Below, piece after piece: positions 6,969-14,356 of a stretch of 26,814 nucleotides of DNA. Each line of letters starts with the position of its first letter. The first letter of the stretch is position 1. Position numbers and translations under genes: made by a program. The DNA comes from RH-AL1 sp964243435 (GTDB taxonomy: Bacteria > Pseudomonadota > Alphaproteobacteria > Rhizobiales > Beijerinckiaceae), in contig CAXTFM010000037.1 of assembly GCA_964243435.1 (NCBI GenBank), positions 1 to 26,814 of the forward strand. Reading direction: 5' to 3'. The notes under the pieces are model-generated. The model worked only from the letters and a program-made list of their open reading frames with translations, was not told where the DNA came from and ran no database searches.

Positions 6969-8030
6969 TCAGGAACCGACGGCGGAAAAGATCAGCACGC
7001 GCACCCCGGCCGCCTCGCCCGACCCCGGCATCTTGCCGGTGACGACCGGCTTGCCGAAGCTCGCTTGGTCGAGGCCGCAGAAGGCGACCACGGAATTGGG
7101 CTGCGGCTTGCGCACGGCGATGCTGGCGGCAGGGTTGTCGAGCCACCGCGCCGGCCCGTCATTGGCGAGCGTGATGTCGGCCACCTCGACCTGCGCGTCC
7201 TTGGCCTTGAGCAGGGCGCGCGCAGCGGTCATCACCGCCGGCGTCAGGCAGACCTGCTCCTTCAGCGCGTCAAAGCCGACAAGGCTTGACGCCCCCAAGC
7301 GGTAGACGGCCTTCACCGGCGCGAAGCTGACGGCCACCACCGTGACGGCGCCGGGGTCGAGCGGCTGGGTCCAGCCGTGGACGACGCGCAGGCTCCAGTC
7401 GGCGATCACCGGCGTGTCGGGCTGCGCGGGGTCGCGCGGGGTCACGAGGCCGAGGCTCGCGAGCCTGCCGAGCGCGTCCGGCTTGGCGGCGGCCAGCGCC
7501 TTTTCCATCGCGGCGCCGAAGGGGATCAGCGGCAGTCCCTCGGCCTTGATCTCGTTCTGCCGGTCGAGGCCGAGCGCGACCGCCTGCAGGGCGGGCGTCG
7601 TCACCACGGGCTGGTCGTTGGCCTTGACGGCGAGGTTGATCGGGTTCTCCGGCGTTTGCGCCGGCAGGTTGTAGACGTTGTTGCCTTCGCTGTTCACCTC
7701 GAGGTCGGGCAAGGCCACGCTGGCGGCCAGGGACAGCTTGGCCGGCCCCTTGTTGCGCAGGCGATAGCTGTAGGTGACGCGGTCGTCGGCGACGTCGACG
7801 GCCATCGCCTCGATCGCGAGACCGCTGTCCGAGGCGATCGCCATGGAGCCGACGGTGAGCGGCGCGGGCGTCGGCGCGTCCTCCTCTTCCTCCGTGCGTC
7901 CGCCGCTGCCGCCCGCCTGCCCCGCGCCGGCAGCCTCTCCGGCCGCCATCGCCGGCAGACTGGCCGGCAGGCTGGACGCACACCACAGGGCCGCCGCGGC
8001 GATGATGGCGGGACGCAGCGCAACGAGCAT
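6969..8030 (-). CDS. Exported protein, DUF4424-like
   Basis: A 353-residue protein starting at ATG 8030, preceded by GGAG at 8 bp, with a Sec signal peptide (LRPAIIAAAALWCASSLPASLPAMAAGEA). After a Gly/Glu-rich linker (GGRTEEEEDAP) comes a body whose beginning, SMAIASDSGLAIEAMAVDVADDRVTYSYRLRNKGP, resembles the start of DUF4424 proteins (I-x-M-x-S-E-x-L-x-I, then a V-x-Y-x-F-x-N strand and a P-D-x-E segment). The remainder is beta-rich, with a conserved-looking VVHGWTQPLDPGAVTVV and two Cys (in QVCLTP and AFCGLD) that may form a periplasmic disulfide. The role of the family is unknown. It is divergent from the membrane-protein gene at 8169, with a 138-bp intergenic region that should hold both promoters. 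The family call is from pattern memory. Confidence 0.68.
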   Translation of the reverse strand: MLVALRPAIIAAAALWCASSLPASLPAMAAGEAAGAGQAGGSGGRTEEEEDAPTPAPLTVGSMAIASDSGLAIEAMAVDVADDRVTYSYRLRNKGPAKLSLAASVALPDLEVNSEGNNVYNLPAQTPENPINLAVKANDQPVVTTPALQAVALGLDRQNEIKAEGLPLIPFGAAMEKALAAAKPDALGRLASLGLVTPRDPAQPDTPVIADWSLRVVHGWTQPLDPGAVTVVAVSFAPVKAVYRLGASSLVGFDALKEQVCLTPAVMTAARALLKAKDAQVEVADITLANDGPARWLDNPAASIAVRKPQPNSVVAFCGLDQASFGKPVVTGKMPGSGEAAGVRVLIFSAVGS

Positions 8031-8168
8031 GGATCGATCTCCGGCGGGACGGCGGTCGTTCATACCACGCCGGGCATGCACCGGACACTGGTGCCGCGCG
8101 GGCGATCGCCGCCGCGCTGGTCAAGCGAACGCCGTCGCGCTAGCCTTCCCGCGCAAAGGAACCCGCCC

Positions 8169-8618
8169 GTGACCGTGTTCGCCCTGCCCGCCGCCCGCTC
8201 CGCATCGGGCCACCGCCCGTCGTCCCGGCGGCGGCCCCGGCTGCGCATCGGGCTGTTCTGCGTCCTCACCCTCGCGGCGGGCCTCGCCGCCTGCGCGCTG
8301 CCCGCCGCGGCCGCCGGCGTCGACCCGCAGCTCGCCCTGCTGCTGCGGTTCATGGCGGCGCTCAAGGGCGCCGTCGTCCTCGGCGCGCTCGGCCTCGCCT
8401 GCTGGCGGCTGCGCGCCCCCGTCACGAGCGCCACGGTGTTCGGCTACGCCGCCGCGCTCGCCGCCATGTCGACCGCGCCGGGGTTGATCTGGTCGCTCGG
8501 GCACGTCGCGGCGGGCGCCGCCTCGTTCCACGCCGGCGCCCTCGGCTTCGCCGTGGTCGCGCTCCGCGACGACGCGCTCGCGGATCTCACGCGCGGCATG
8601 CTGCGGCGCGGCGCTTGA
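8169..8618 (+). CDS. Small integral membrane protein, unknown family
   Basis: A 149-residue protein read from GTG 8169, chosen because AAGGA sits 8 bp upstream. After a basic N-terminus (SSRRRPRLR) there are about four hydrophobic segments: IGLFCVLTLAAGLAACALP, the LLLRFMAALKGAVVLGALGLAC stretch, VFGYAAALAAMSTAPGLI and HVAAGAASFHAGALGFAVVAL. The basic residues before the first segment predict a cytoplasmic N-terminus. I do not recognise a family and see no catalytic motif. The stop codon overlaps a possible TTG start of the downstream MFS transporter, so the two are probably co-transcribed and this protein may be an accessory of that transporter or of an unrelated envelope function (inference). 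Confidence 0.7.
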   Translation: MTVFALPAARSASGHRPSSRRRPRLRIGLFCVLTLAAGLAACALPAAAAGVDPQLALLLRFMAALKGAVVLGALGLACWRLRAPVTSATVFGYAAALAAMSTAPGLIWSLGHVAAGAASFHAGALGFAVVALRDDALADLTRGMLRRGA

Positions 8619-8623
8619 CGCCG

Positions 8624-9910
8624 ATGGACTTCGCACTGCCGCAGCCCCTGTCGCCGCGCACCCGGCGCCGGCAATGGACCATGGTCGGGCTGCTGGTGCT
8701 CGCCGGCGTGGTCAACTACGTCGACCGCTCGACGCTGGCGGTGGCCAACCACACCATCGCGGAGGAGATGCACCTGTCGCCGGGCGAGATGGGCGCGCTG
8801 CTTTCCGCCTTCGCCTGGGCCTACGCCCTGTGCCAGCTTCCCGTCGGCGCGATCACCGACCGGGTCGGCCCGCACATCATGCTGACGCTCGGCATGACGG
8901 TGTGGTCGGTGGCACAGATCATCAGCGGCACGGTCGGCGGCTTCGGGCAGTTCCTCGCCGCCCGCGCCGGGCTCGGCATCGGCGAGTCGCCGATGTTCAC
9001 CGCCGGCGCCCGCGCCTCGGTGAATTGGTTTCCCCTCAAGGACCGCGGCTTCCCGCTCGGCCTCTTCAACGCCGCCTCCTCGCTCGGCCCGGCGCTGGCC
9101 CCGCCCCTCCTCACCGCCCTGATGCTGGCCTATGGCTGGCGCGTCATGTTCGTGCTGATGGGCGTCGCGGGCCTCTTCGTGGCGTTGGCCTGGGGCCTGC
9201 ACTACCGTGATCCCGCCGATGTCGGCATCCCGCGCGCCGACCTCGAGGCGATCCATTCCGGCGAGGTCGGCGCCGAGGCGCAGGCCGGCGCCCGCACCTG
9301 GGCACGGCTTTTCACCATTCCGACCACCTGGGCGCTGATCGGCGGGCTGTTCGGCATCGTTTACATCACCTGGCTCAACGTCGCCTGGCTGCCGGACTAC
9401 CTCGAAAGCGAGCGCCACGTCAGCGTCGTCGACACGGGCTACCTCGCCGCGATCCCGCAATTCGCCGGCTTCGTCGGCGGCGTCCTCGGCGGCTTCCTGT
9501 CCGACCGATTGGCGCGCTACGGCATCGACCCCGTCGATTCGCGCCGATACCTCACCGTTGGCGGCCTCGCGGTCTGCGCCCTGTTCACCGCGGCGGCCCC
9601 CTTCGCGCCGACCACGACGGGCGTGGTGGCGCTGCTTTCCGCCTCCATGTTCTTCGGCTACGGCGCGGGTTCGTGCTCCTGGGCGCTCGGCGCCAGCCTG
9701 ACCCCGCCGCACCTCGTCGCGACGCTGGAGTCGATCCAGAACATCGGCGGCTCGATCGGCGGCGCGTTGGCCCCGCTCGTCACCGGTCTCATCGTCGGGC
9801 GCACCCATTCGTTCACCCCGGCCTTCCTCGTCGCCACGGTGGCGGCGCTCGCCGGTGCGGCGAGCTACTGGATGGTCCGTCGCGGCGCCTACGAAGGCTT
9901 GCACGCTTGA
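8624..9910 (+). CDS. MFS transporter, anion:cation symporter-like
   Basis: A 428-residue major facilitator with 12 predicted membrane helices. The N-terminus (VVNYVDRSTLAVANHTI) is the signature of the anion:cation symporter family that includes hexuronate, galactonate and glucarate carriers, and the loop 2-3 motif reads GAITDRVGPHIML. Helix 4-5 has ARAGLGIGESPMFTAGA and NWFPLKDRGFPLGLFN, also typical of that family. It would move an organic anion across the inner membrane with protons. ATG 8624 is used; an in-frame TTG at 8615 overlaps the previous stop (TTGA) and could be the true start of a three-residue-longer protein. The GNAT gene follows with a similar TTGA overlap, giving a three-gene unit. 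The substrate is not deducible. Confidence 0.9.
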   Translation: MDFALPQPLSPRTRRRQWTMVGLLVLAGVVNYVDRSTLAVANHTIAEEMHLSPGEMGALLSAFAWAYALCQLPVGAITDRVGPHIMLTLGMTVWSVAQIISGTVGGFGQFLAARAGLGIGESPMFTAGARASVNWFPLKDRGFPLGLFNAASSLGPALAPPLLTALMLAYGWRVMFVLMGVAGLFVALAWGLHYRDPADVGIPRADLEAIHSGEVGAEAQAGARTWARLFTIPTTWALIGGLFGIVYITWLNVAWLPDYLESERHVSVVDTGYLAAIPQFAGFVGGVLGGFLSDRLARYGIDPVDSRRYLTVGGLAVCALFTAAAPFAPTTTGVVALLSASMFFGYGAGSCSWALGASLTPPHLVATLESIQNIGGSIGGALAPLVTGLIVGRTHSFTPAFLVATVAALAGAASYWMVRRGAYEGLHA

Positions 9911-10365
9911 CGGGGTCGGTGGAGATTCGCTCCCTCGCCGCCGGTGACCACGACGCCTGGATGCCGCTGTGGCGCGGCTACCAGGCCTTCTACCAGGTGG
10001 ACATCCCCGCCGCCGCCAGCGCCGCCGCCTGGGCGCGTCTCCTCGACCCGGCGGAGCCGATGGCTGGCGCCCTCGCCTGGCGGGCTGGGGAGGCGGTGGG
10101 TCTCGTCCATCTCGTCCGCCACCGCTCGTTCTGGACGGTCGGCGACTATTGCTACCTCCAGGACCTGTTCGTGCGCGAGGGCCTGCGCGGCGGCGGCATC
10201 GGGCGAGCGCTCATCACCCACGCCTACGACTGGGCGCGGGTGCGGGGCTGCTCCCGCGTCCACTGGCTCACCCACGAGACGAACACGGACGCGATGAAGC
10301 TTTACGACCGCGTCGCCGACCGGTCCGGCTTCGTGCAATATCGCCACCTCCTCGATCCGCGTTGA
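9907..10365 (+). CDS. GNAT family N-acetyltransferase
   Basis: A protein of about 152 residues with the GCN5-related acetyltransferase fold. It opens with VEIRSLAAGDHDAW (the usual I-R-x-x-x-x-x-D), has the YCYLQDLFVREGLRGGGIGRAL block containing the acetyl-CoA pyrophosphate loop (R-x-x-G-x-G/A: RGGGIG), and ends with the NTDAMKLYDRVADRSGF element near the C-terminus. It would transfer an acetyl group to an amine of unknown identity. The start is either TTG 9907, overlapping the MFS stop (TTGA), or GTG 9919, four codons later, which has GGGG just upstream; both give the same core. The gene converges with the phosphatase gene, only 18 bp away. Confidence 0.88.
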   Translation: MTGSVEIRSLAAGDHDAWMPLWRGYQAFYQVDIPAAASAAAWARLLDPAEPMAGALAWRAGEAVGLVHLVRHRSFWTVGDYCYLQDLFVREGLRGGGIGRALITHAYDWARVRGCSRVHWLTHETNTDAMKLYDRVADRSGFVQYRHLLDPR

Positions 10366-10383
10366 ACCGCCGGCGCGCGAGCG

Positions 10384-10830
10384 TCAGCCGGCCTTGGTGC
10401 CGAGCAGCGTCTTGATGCGCCGTGCCAACAGGTCGCGCACCTCGCGGTAGGCGTCGAGGCGGCGCTCGCGCGCGCCTTCCGTCGCCGTTGGATCGATGGT
10501 CGGCCAGTACAGCACGTCGCAGGCGAGCGTACGGGTGAACTCGAGCGCCTTGTGGTGCGCTTCGGGCGAGAGCGACACGATGAGGTCGAAGGAGGAGTCT
10601 TCCAGGTCCTCGAACGCCTGCGGCCTGTGCGTCGAGATGTCGACGCCGATCTCGGCCATCACGGCGACGGCGAAGGGATCGGGCTCGCCCTCGCGGACGC
10701 CGGCGGAGGCGAAGTAGATGTCGCGGCCGAACAGGTGGCGCGCCAAGCCCTCCGCCATCGGCGAGCGCACGGCGTTCATCGAGCAGGAGAACAGCACGGC
10801 GCCGGGCCTGAGCGAGGGCGGCCCGCTCAC
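10384..10830 (-). CDS. Low-molecular-weight protein-tyrosine phosphatase family protein
   Basis: A 148-residue protein from GTG 10830. The catalytic P-loop C16-S-M-N-A-V-R22-S-P follows strand LFSC, matching the C-x5-R signature of low-molecular-weight tyrosine phosphatases and ArsC-type reductases; the general acid is Asp113 in a T-I-D-P motif near the C-terminus. The other family features (SAGVREGEPDP, a HRPQAFED helix and DLIVSLSPE) are present. This is the phosphatase-like member that in many alphaproteobacteria follows hisD and the UPF0262 gene, so its in vivo substrate is unclear despite intact catalytic residues. It starts 37 bp after the UPF0262 stop. The adjacent downstream genes infA and maf, common in this operon elsewhere, are absent here. 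Confidence 0.88.
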   Translation of the reverse strand: MSGPPSLRPGAVLFSCSMNAVRSPMAEGLARHLFGRDIYFASAGVREGEPDPFAVAVMAEIGVDISTHRPQAFEDLEDSSFDLIVSLSPEAHHKALEFTRTLACDVLYWPTIDPTATEGARERRLDAYREVRDLLARRIKTLLGTKAG

Positions 10831-10867
10831 CGCCTCGCGTCCCGGCCCTCGCCCCCGCCTCGGCCCA

Positions 10868-11356
10868 TCAACCCTTCCAGTGCAGGGCGGTGATGAGGGT
10901 GAACAGCCGCCGCGCGGTGTCGTTGTCGAGCGAGATCTTGCCGGCGAGGCGCTCCACCACCAGCGCGGCACCCTCGTTGTGGAGGCCGCGCCGCCCCATG
11001 TCGATCGCTTCGATCTGCGCCGCGGTTTGCGTGCGGATGGCGTCGTAGTAGCTTTCGCACACCATGAAGTAGTCGCGCAGGATGCCGCGAAACGGCGTGA
11101 GGGACAGGATGTGCACGGCCTTCCGTTCGCCGTCGCCGCCGGCGACGTCGAGCATCAGCTTGGCGTCGTGGAGCGAGATGACGAGACTGTAGGGTCCGTC
11201 ATCCCGGTCGGGAAGGGCGAAGCTGTTCTCCTCCACGAGGTCATAGATGGCGACTTGGCGCTCGTGCTCCTGGTCGGGGCTGCCGACCCCGATGGAGTCG
11301 CCGTCGAGGCGGATGGCCTTGAGGCAGTCGGTCCTGCCGTCGTCGGTCTCGTTCAC
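10868..11356 (-). CDS. UPF0262 family protein
   Basis: A 162-residue conserved alphaproteobacterial protein of unknown function, read from GTG 11356, which overlaps the hisD stop (GTGA). Recognisable family text includes LKAIRLDGDSIG near the N-terminus, QEHERQVAIYDLVEENSF, the DDGPYSLVISLHD segment, FRGILRDYFMVCESYYDAIR and the IEAIDMGRRGLHNEGAALV helix near the C-terminus. There is no signal peptide or membrane segment, so it should be cytosolic. Its constant partnership with histidinol dehydrogenase and a low-molecular-weight phosphatase is the main clue; no reaction is known to me. The family call comes from the motif pattern plus the hisD context. Confidence 0.87.
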   Translation of the reverse strand: MNETDDGRTDCLKAIRLDGDSIGVGSPDQEHERQVAIYDLVEENSFALPDRDDGPYSLVISLHDAKLMLDVAGGDGERKAVHILSLTPFRGILRDYFMVCESYYDAIRTQTAAQIEAIDMGRRGLHNEGAALVVERLAGKISLDNDTARRLFTLITALHWKG

Positions 11357-12693
11357 GGGACGCCGCGTCCCCGCCGGCCCGGCGCGGCGGACTGCCCGAG
11401 GCGCAGCGCCACCGAGCGCGCGTGGGCATCGAGGCCTTCCGCCTCGCCCAGCGTCACCGCCGCCGGGCCGATGCGCGCCAGCGCCGCCGCGCTGCACTTC
11501 AGCAGCGAGGTCTTCTTCATATAGTCGAGCACGCTGAGCCCGGAGGAGAAGCGCGCCGAGCGCGCGGTCGGCAGCACGTGGTTGGAGCCGCCGACGTAGT
11601 CGCCGACGGCTTCGGGCGTGTGCGCGCCGAGGAAGATGGCGCCGGCGTTGCGGATCGCCGCGGCGAGACGCTCCTCGTCGGCGGCGATGATCTCCAGGTG
11701 CTCGGGCGCCAGGCGGTCGGCGAGCGGCACGGCCTCGTCGAGGCCGGCGACGGTGATGATCGCGCCGTAGTCGCGCCAGCTCGCCCCGGCGATGTCGCCG
11801 CGCGGCAGGGTCGCGAGCTGGGCTTCGACCGCGCGTTCCACCGCGTCGGCGAGCGCCGCGGAGTCGGTCACGAGGATTGATTGCGCGGCGGTGTCGTGCT
11901 CGGCCTGGGCGAGCAGGTCGGCGGCGATCCAGTCGGGGTCGGCGTCGCCGTCGGCGATGATCAGCACCTCGGAGGGGCCGGCGATCATGTCGATGCCGAC
12001 CTGCCCGAACACCTGCCGCTTGGCGGCGGCGACGTAGGCGTTTCCGGGGCCGACGATCTTCATCACGGGGGCGATGGTGTCGGTGCCGTAGGCCAGCGCC
12101 GCCACCGCCTGCGCCCCGCCGACGCGGTAGATCTCGTCGACGCCGGCGAGGTCGGCGGCGGCGAGCACCAGCGGGTTGACGCGCCCGCCCGGTGCCGGCA
12201 CCACCATGACGAGGCGTCCGCAGCCGGCGACCTTGGCCGGCACGGCGTTCATCAGCACGGAGGAGGGATAGGAGGCCGTGCCGCCCGGCACGTAAAGCCC
12301 GACCGCCTCGATCGCCGTCCAGCGCCAGCCCAGCTCGACGCCGAGCGCGTCGGTGAAGCGCAGGTCGTCCGGCACCTGCCGCTCGTGGAACGATTGGATG
12401 CGCGCGTGGGCGAGGCGCAGCGCGGCCAAGTCGTCCGGGCGCACGACGCGCACCGCCGCCGCGACCTCGTCGGCGGTGACGCGCAGCCCGATCTGGCCGG
12501 GCGCCGAGCCCAGTTCGACGCGGTCGAAGCGGGCGGAATAGCGGACGAGGGCCGCGTCGCCCTCGTCGCGCACGTCGCGGATGATGGCGCGCACGGCCGC
12601 GTCGACATCCTCCGACACTTCGCGCTTGGCCGCGAGCAGGCCGGCGAAGGCGGCGGCGAAGTCCGGGCTTCGGTTGGTGAGCCGCAGCGGCAT
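11353..12693 (-). CDS. hisD: Histidinol dehydrogenase
   Basis: A 446-residue enzyme for the last two steps of histidine synthesis, oxidising L-histidinol to histidine with NAD+. The start ATG 12693 has a GGAG site about 9 bp upstream. Catalytic Glu331-His332 lie in L-A-P-E-H-L-E; the zinc ligands correspond to Gln263 and His266 in A-Q-A-E-H-D, Asp365 in V-G-D-Y-V-G-G-S-N-H and His424 in L-D-A-H-A. The GLYVPGGTASYPSSVLMNA and KIVGPGNAYVAAAK blocks are also clear. The C-terminus carries about 10 extra residues rich in Arg and Gly. It heads a - strand operon with UPF0262 and the phosphatase and is divergent from the chlorite dismutase-like gene across 229 bp. Confidence 0.97.
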   Translation of the reverse strand: MPLRLTNRSPDFAAAFAGLLAAKREVSEDVDAAVRAIIRDVRDEGDAALVRYSARFDRVELGSAPGQIGLRVTADEVAAAVRVVRPDDLAALRLAHARIQSFHERQVPDDLRFTDALGVELGWRWTAIEAVGLYVPGGTASYPSSVLMNAVPAKVAGCGRLVMVVPAPGGRVNPLVLAAADLAGVDEIYRVGGAQAVAALAYGTDTIAPVMKIVGPGNAYVAAAKRQVFGQVGIDMIAGPSEVLIIADGDADPDWIAADLLAQAEHDTAAQSILVTDSAALADAVERAVEAQLATLPRGDIAGASWRDYGAIITVAGLDEAVPLADRLAPEHLEIIAADEERLAAAIRNAGAIFLGAHTPEAVGDYVGGSNHVLPTARSARFSSGLSVLDYMKKTSLLKCSAAALARIGPAAVTLGEAEGLDAHARSVALRLGQSAAPGRRGRGVP

Positions 12694-12922
12694 ACGGCGA
12701 ACTCCGGAGGGTCTGGCGGCAACCCTTAGCCGCGCCCCGCGACCGGGGCAATGGGCAGTCCGGCGGGCGGCTGAACGAGTGAAGGCCGCCCTTCCCGCGG
12801 GGGTGGGCGAGGCCCGGCGCGACCGGGCGCGGCAAGATTGCAGCAGAGGGCGTAACTTCCGCAGCCCGCGCACGTACCACCACGGGGCGCGCCGAACCGT
12901 GCGGGCCACCGCGCAGGACACC

Positions 12923-13474
12923 ATGGCGAGACCGCTCACCTTCTCCTTCATCGGCGGCCCGGACGGGCCGTGGCACGTCGAGCGCATCGACGCGGTGGCC
13001 GGCGACGGCCTCGCCGCGGCTTCGCGCGTCGCCGTCATGGAGGGGACGGCGCCCGCCGCCGCGGCCGGGTGGACGCTGCGCGGGGTGACGAGCAACCTGC
13101 GCTACGCCGAGCGCCCCGAGGTCGCGACGCTGGTTGCGATCCAGGCGCCCCTGATGCGGCCGCAGGCGACGCGGGCGGCCCTCATCCCGATCGGCAAGAC
13201 GGCGGCGTGGTGGGAGCTGGCGCAGGACGAGCGCCGGGCGATCTTCGCCGAACAGTCCCGCCACATCGCGATCGGCCTCGACTACCTGCCCGGCGTGGCG
13301 CGGCGGCTCCATCACAGCCGCGAACTCGGCGAGCCCTTCGACTTCCTGACCTGGTTCGAATACGCGCCGGAGGACGAGGACGCCTTCGACGAGATGCTTC
13401 GCCGCCTGCGCGCGACGCGGGAATGGCACTATGTCGAGCGCGAGGTGGACGTCCGACTGCGCCGCGCGGCGTGA
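12923..13474 (+). CDS. cld: Chlorite dismutase family haem protein (short, dimeric type)
   Basis: A 183-residue protein, the same length as the dimeric chlorite dismutase of Nitrobacter winogradskyi and closely similar from memory along its length: WTLRGVTSNLRYAER, TRAALIPIGKTAAWWELAQDERRAIF, HIAIGLDYLP, ELGEPFDFLTWFEYAPE and EWHYVEREVDVRL. Residues that matter align at the same numbers: proximal haem ligand His114 and distal Arg127 in G-V-A-R-R-L. The predicted activity is conversion of chlorite to chloride and oxygen, or haem-based peroxide/chlorite detoxification; no perchlorate reductase gene is seen nearby. Start ATG 12923 follows a weak ribosome site. It converges with a glutathione peroxidase gene 16 bp away, which would suit a detoxification theme (inference). 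Confidence 0.92.
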   Translation: MARPLTFSFIGGPDGPWHVERIDAVAGDGLAAASRVAVMEGTAPAAAAGWTLRGVTSNLRYAERPEVATLVAIQAPLMRPQATRAALIPIGKTAAWWELAQDERRAIFAEQSRHIAIGLDYLPGVARRLHHSRELGEPFDFLTWFEYAPEDEDAFDEMLRRLRATREWHYVEREVDVRLRRAA

Positions 13475-13490
13475 GGCCGGCCAACGTCGG

Positions 13491-13964
13491 CTAGAGCAGG
13501 CGCTCGATCGGACCGGCGAGGGCGGCGGGCGCGACGCGCGGGGCGAAGCGCTCGACCACCGCGCCGCGCCGGTCGACGAGGAACTTGGTGAAGTTCCACT
13601 TGATCGCCTGCGAGCCGAAGAGCCCCGGCCGCGCCGCCTTGAGGAAACGGTAGAGCGGGTGCGCCCCGGCGCCGTTCACCTTCACCTTGGCAAAGACGGG
13701 GAAGGTGGCACCGTAGCGCAACGGGCAGCGGCCGACCCTGTCGGCGTTGCCCGGCTCCTGGAAGAACTGGTTGCAGGGGAAGCCGAGCACGCTGAAGCCG
13801 CGCGGCGCGAAGCTGCGCTGCAACGCGTCCAGCCCCTCATATTGCGGGGTGAGGCCGCACAGGCTCGCCGTGTTGACGATGAGCAGGACGTCGCCGCGAT
13901 AGCGCGATAGCACCTCGGCCGTGCCGTCGAGCCGGGTCGCCGCGAAGTCGTGAACCGTGGTCAT
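13491..13964 (-). CDS. Glutathione peroxidase family protein
   Basis: A 157-residue thiol peroxidase of the glutathione peroxidase family, reducing hydroperoxides with glutathione or thioredoxin. The catalytic tetrad can be read: Cys36 in NTASLCGLTPQY, Gln66 in GFPCNQF, and Trp123-Asn124 in I-K-W-N-F-T-K-F-L-V. The peroxidatic residue is Cys, not selenocysteine. Two more cysteines (64 and 80) could act as resolving residues. There is no signal peptide, so it is cytosolic. It starts at ATG 13964 and ends convergent to the chlorite dismutase-like gene. The F-F-Q-E-P-G after Cys64-Asn-Gln replaces the usual F-G-x-Q-E-P-G, a small deviation. Confidence 0.93.
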   Translation of the reverse strand: MTTVHDFAATRLDGTAEVLSRYRGDVLLIVNTASLCGLTPQYEGLDALQRSFAPRGFSVLGFPCNQFFQEPGNADRVGRCPLRYGATFPVFAKVKVNGAGAHPLYRFLKAARPGLFGSQAIKWNFTKFLVDRRGAVVERFAPRVAPAALAGPIERLL

Positions 13965-14031
13965 TCCCGGATGATAGGGGCCGCCGCCGCCGTAACCAAG
14001 GCGGATCGCAGAAGCGCGGCCGCGCCTCGCC

Positions 14032-14193
14032 TCAGCAGGCGCCGGCGCGCGGGGTTCCGGCCGGGTCGCGCTGGGTTTGGCGTGCCAGGTTGATCTTGCC
14101 GCGCTTGGGGATCTTGGTGGCCGTGCGCAGGCTTTGCCGCCTGTGCCGCGAGGCTTCGACGAGTTCGGCGAGGAGAAGGTCAAGCTCGTTCAT
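14032..14193 (-). CDS. Possible small basic protein, 53 aa
   Basis: A short frame beginning at ATG 14193 (an in-frame ATG at 14217 would add eight residues). The product starts with an acidic-hydrophobic helix (MNELDLLLAELVEASRHRRQ) and becomes basic (TKIPKRGKINLARQT), ending in RAGAC. The amphipathic-then-basic pattern is protein-like, but the ribosome site is weak and I do not recognise a family. It sits between the glutathione peroxidase start and ligA with 163 bp to ligA. An overlapping frame on the same strand is an unlikely N-terminal extension of the peroxidase. Confidence 0.4.
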   Translation of the reverse strand: MNELDLLLAELVEASRHRRQSLRTATKIPKRGKINLARQTQRDPAGTPRAGAC

Positions 14194-14356
14194 GCGCGAC
14201 AACCCGGACCATTGCATCCCGTTGAATGGACCACCGTGATCTTATCAGCGCGTTAACCGCGAAAGGTGCCAAGTTTGCCACGCCGGCCCGCTTCGGCGAG
14301 ACGCGCGTTGAGCGCCGCGGGCGCTCCGTCCGCGCCAGGTTCGAGTGTGCGACCCG

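Noticed and set aside
8444..9904. Long open frame on the - strand opposite the MFS transporter, and similar long antisense frames at 2625-3932, 4088-5344 and 18091-19923
   Set aside because: In DNA this G+C-rich, frames opposite real genes lack stops by chance. Their proteins are low-complexity Arg/Gly/Asp/His mixtures without any domain, whereas the opposite frames hold full conserved motifs.
10369..10392. GCCGGC repeated on either side of the GNAT/phosphatase junction, as a possible shared terminator
   Set aside because: The arms are 6 bp with a 12-nt loop, one arm is inside the phosphatase coding sequence, and GCCGGC is common in this DNA.
10868..13429. A single long - strand frame covering UPF0262, hisD and beyond
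   Set aside because: Only its last 162 codons encode UPF0262; the upstream part is the wrong frame of hisD and of the chlorite dismutase-like gene.
14332..14352. GGTTCGAG resembling a tRNA T-loop just before ligA
   Set aside because: No acceptor, anticodon or T-stem partner can be drawn around it.
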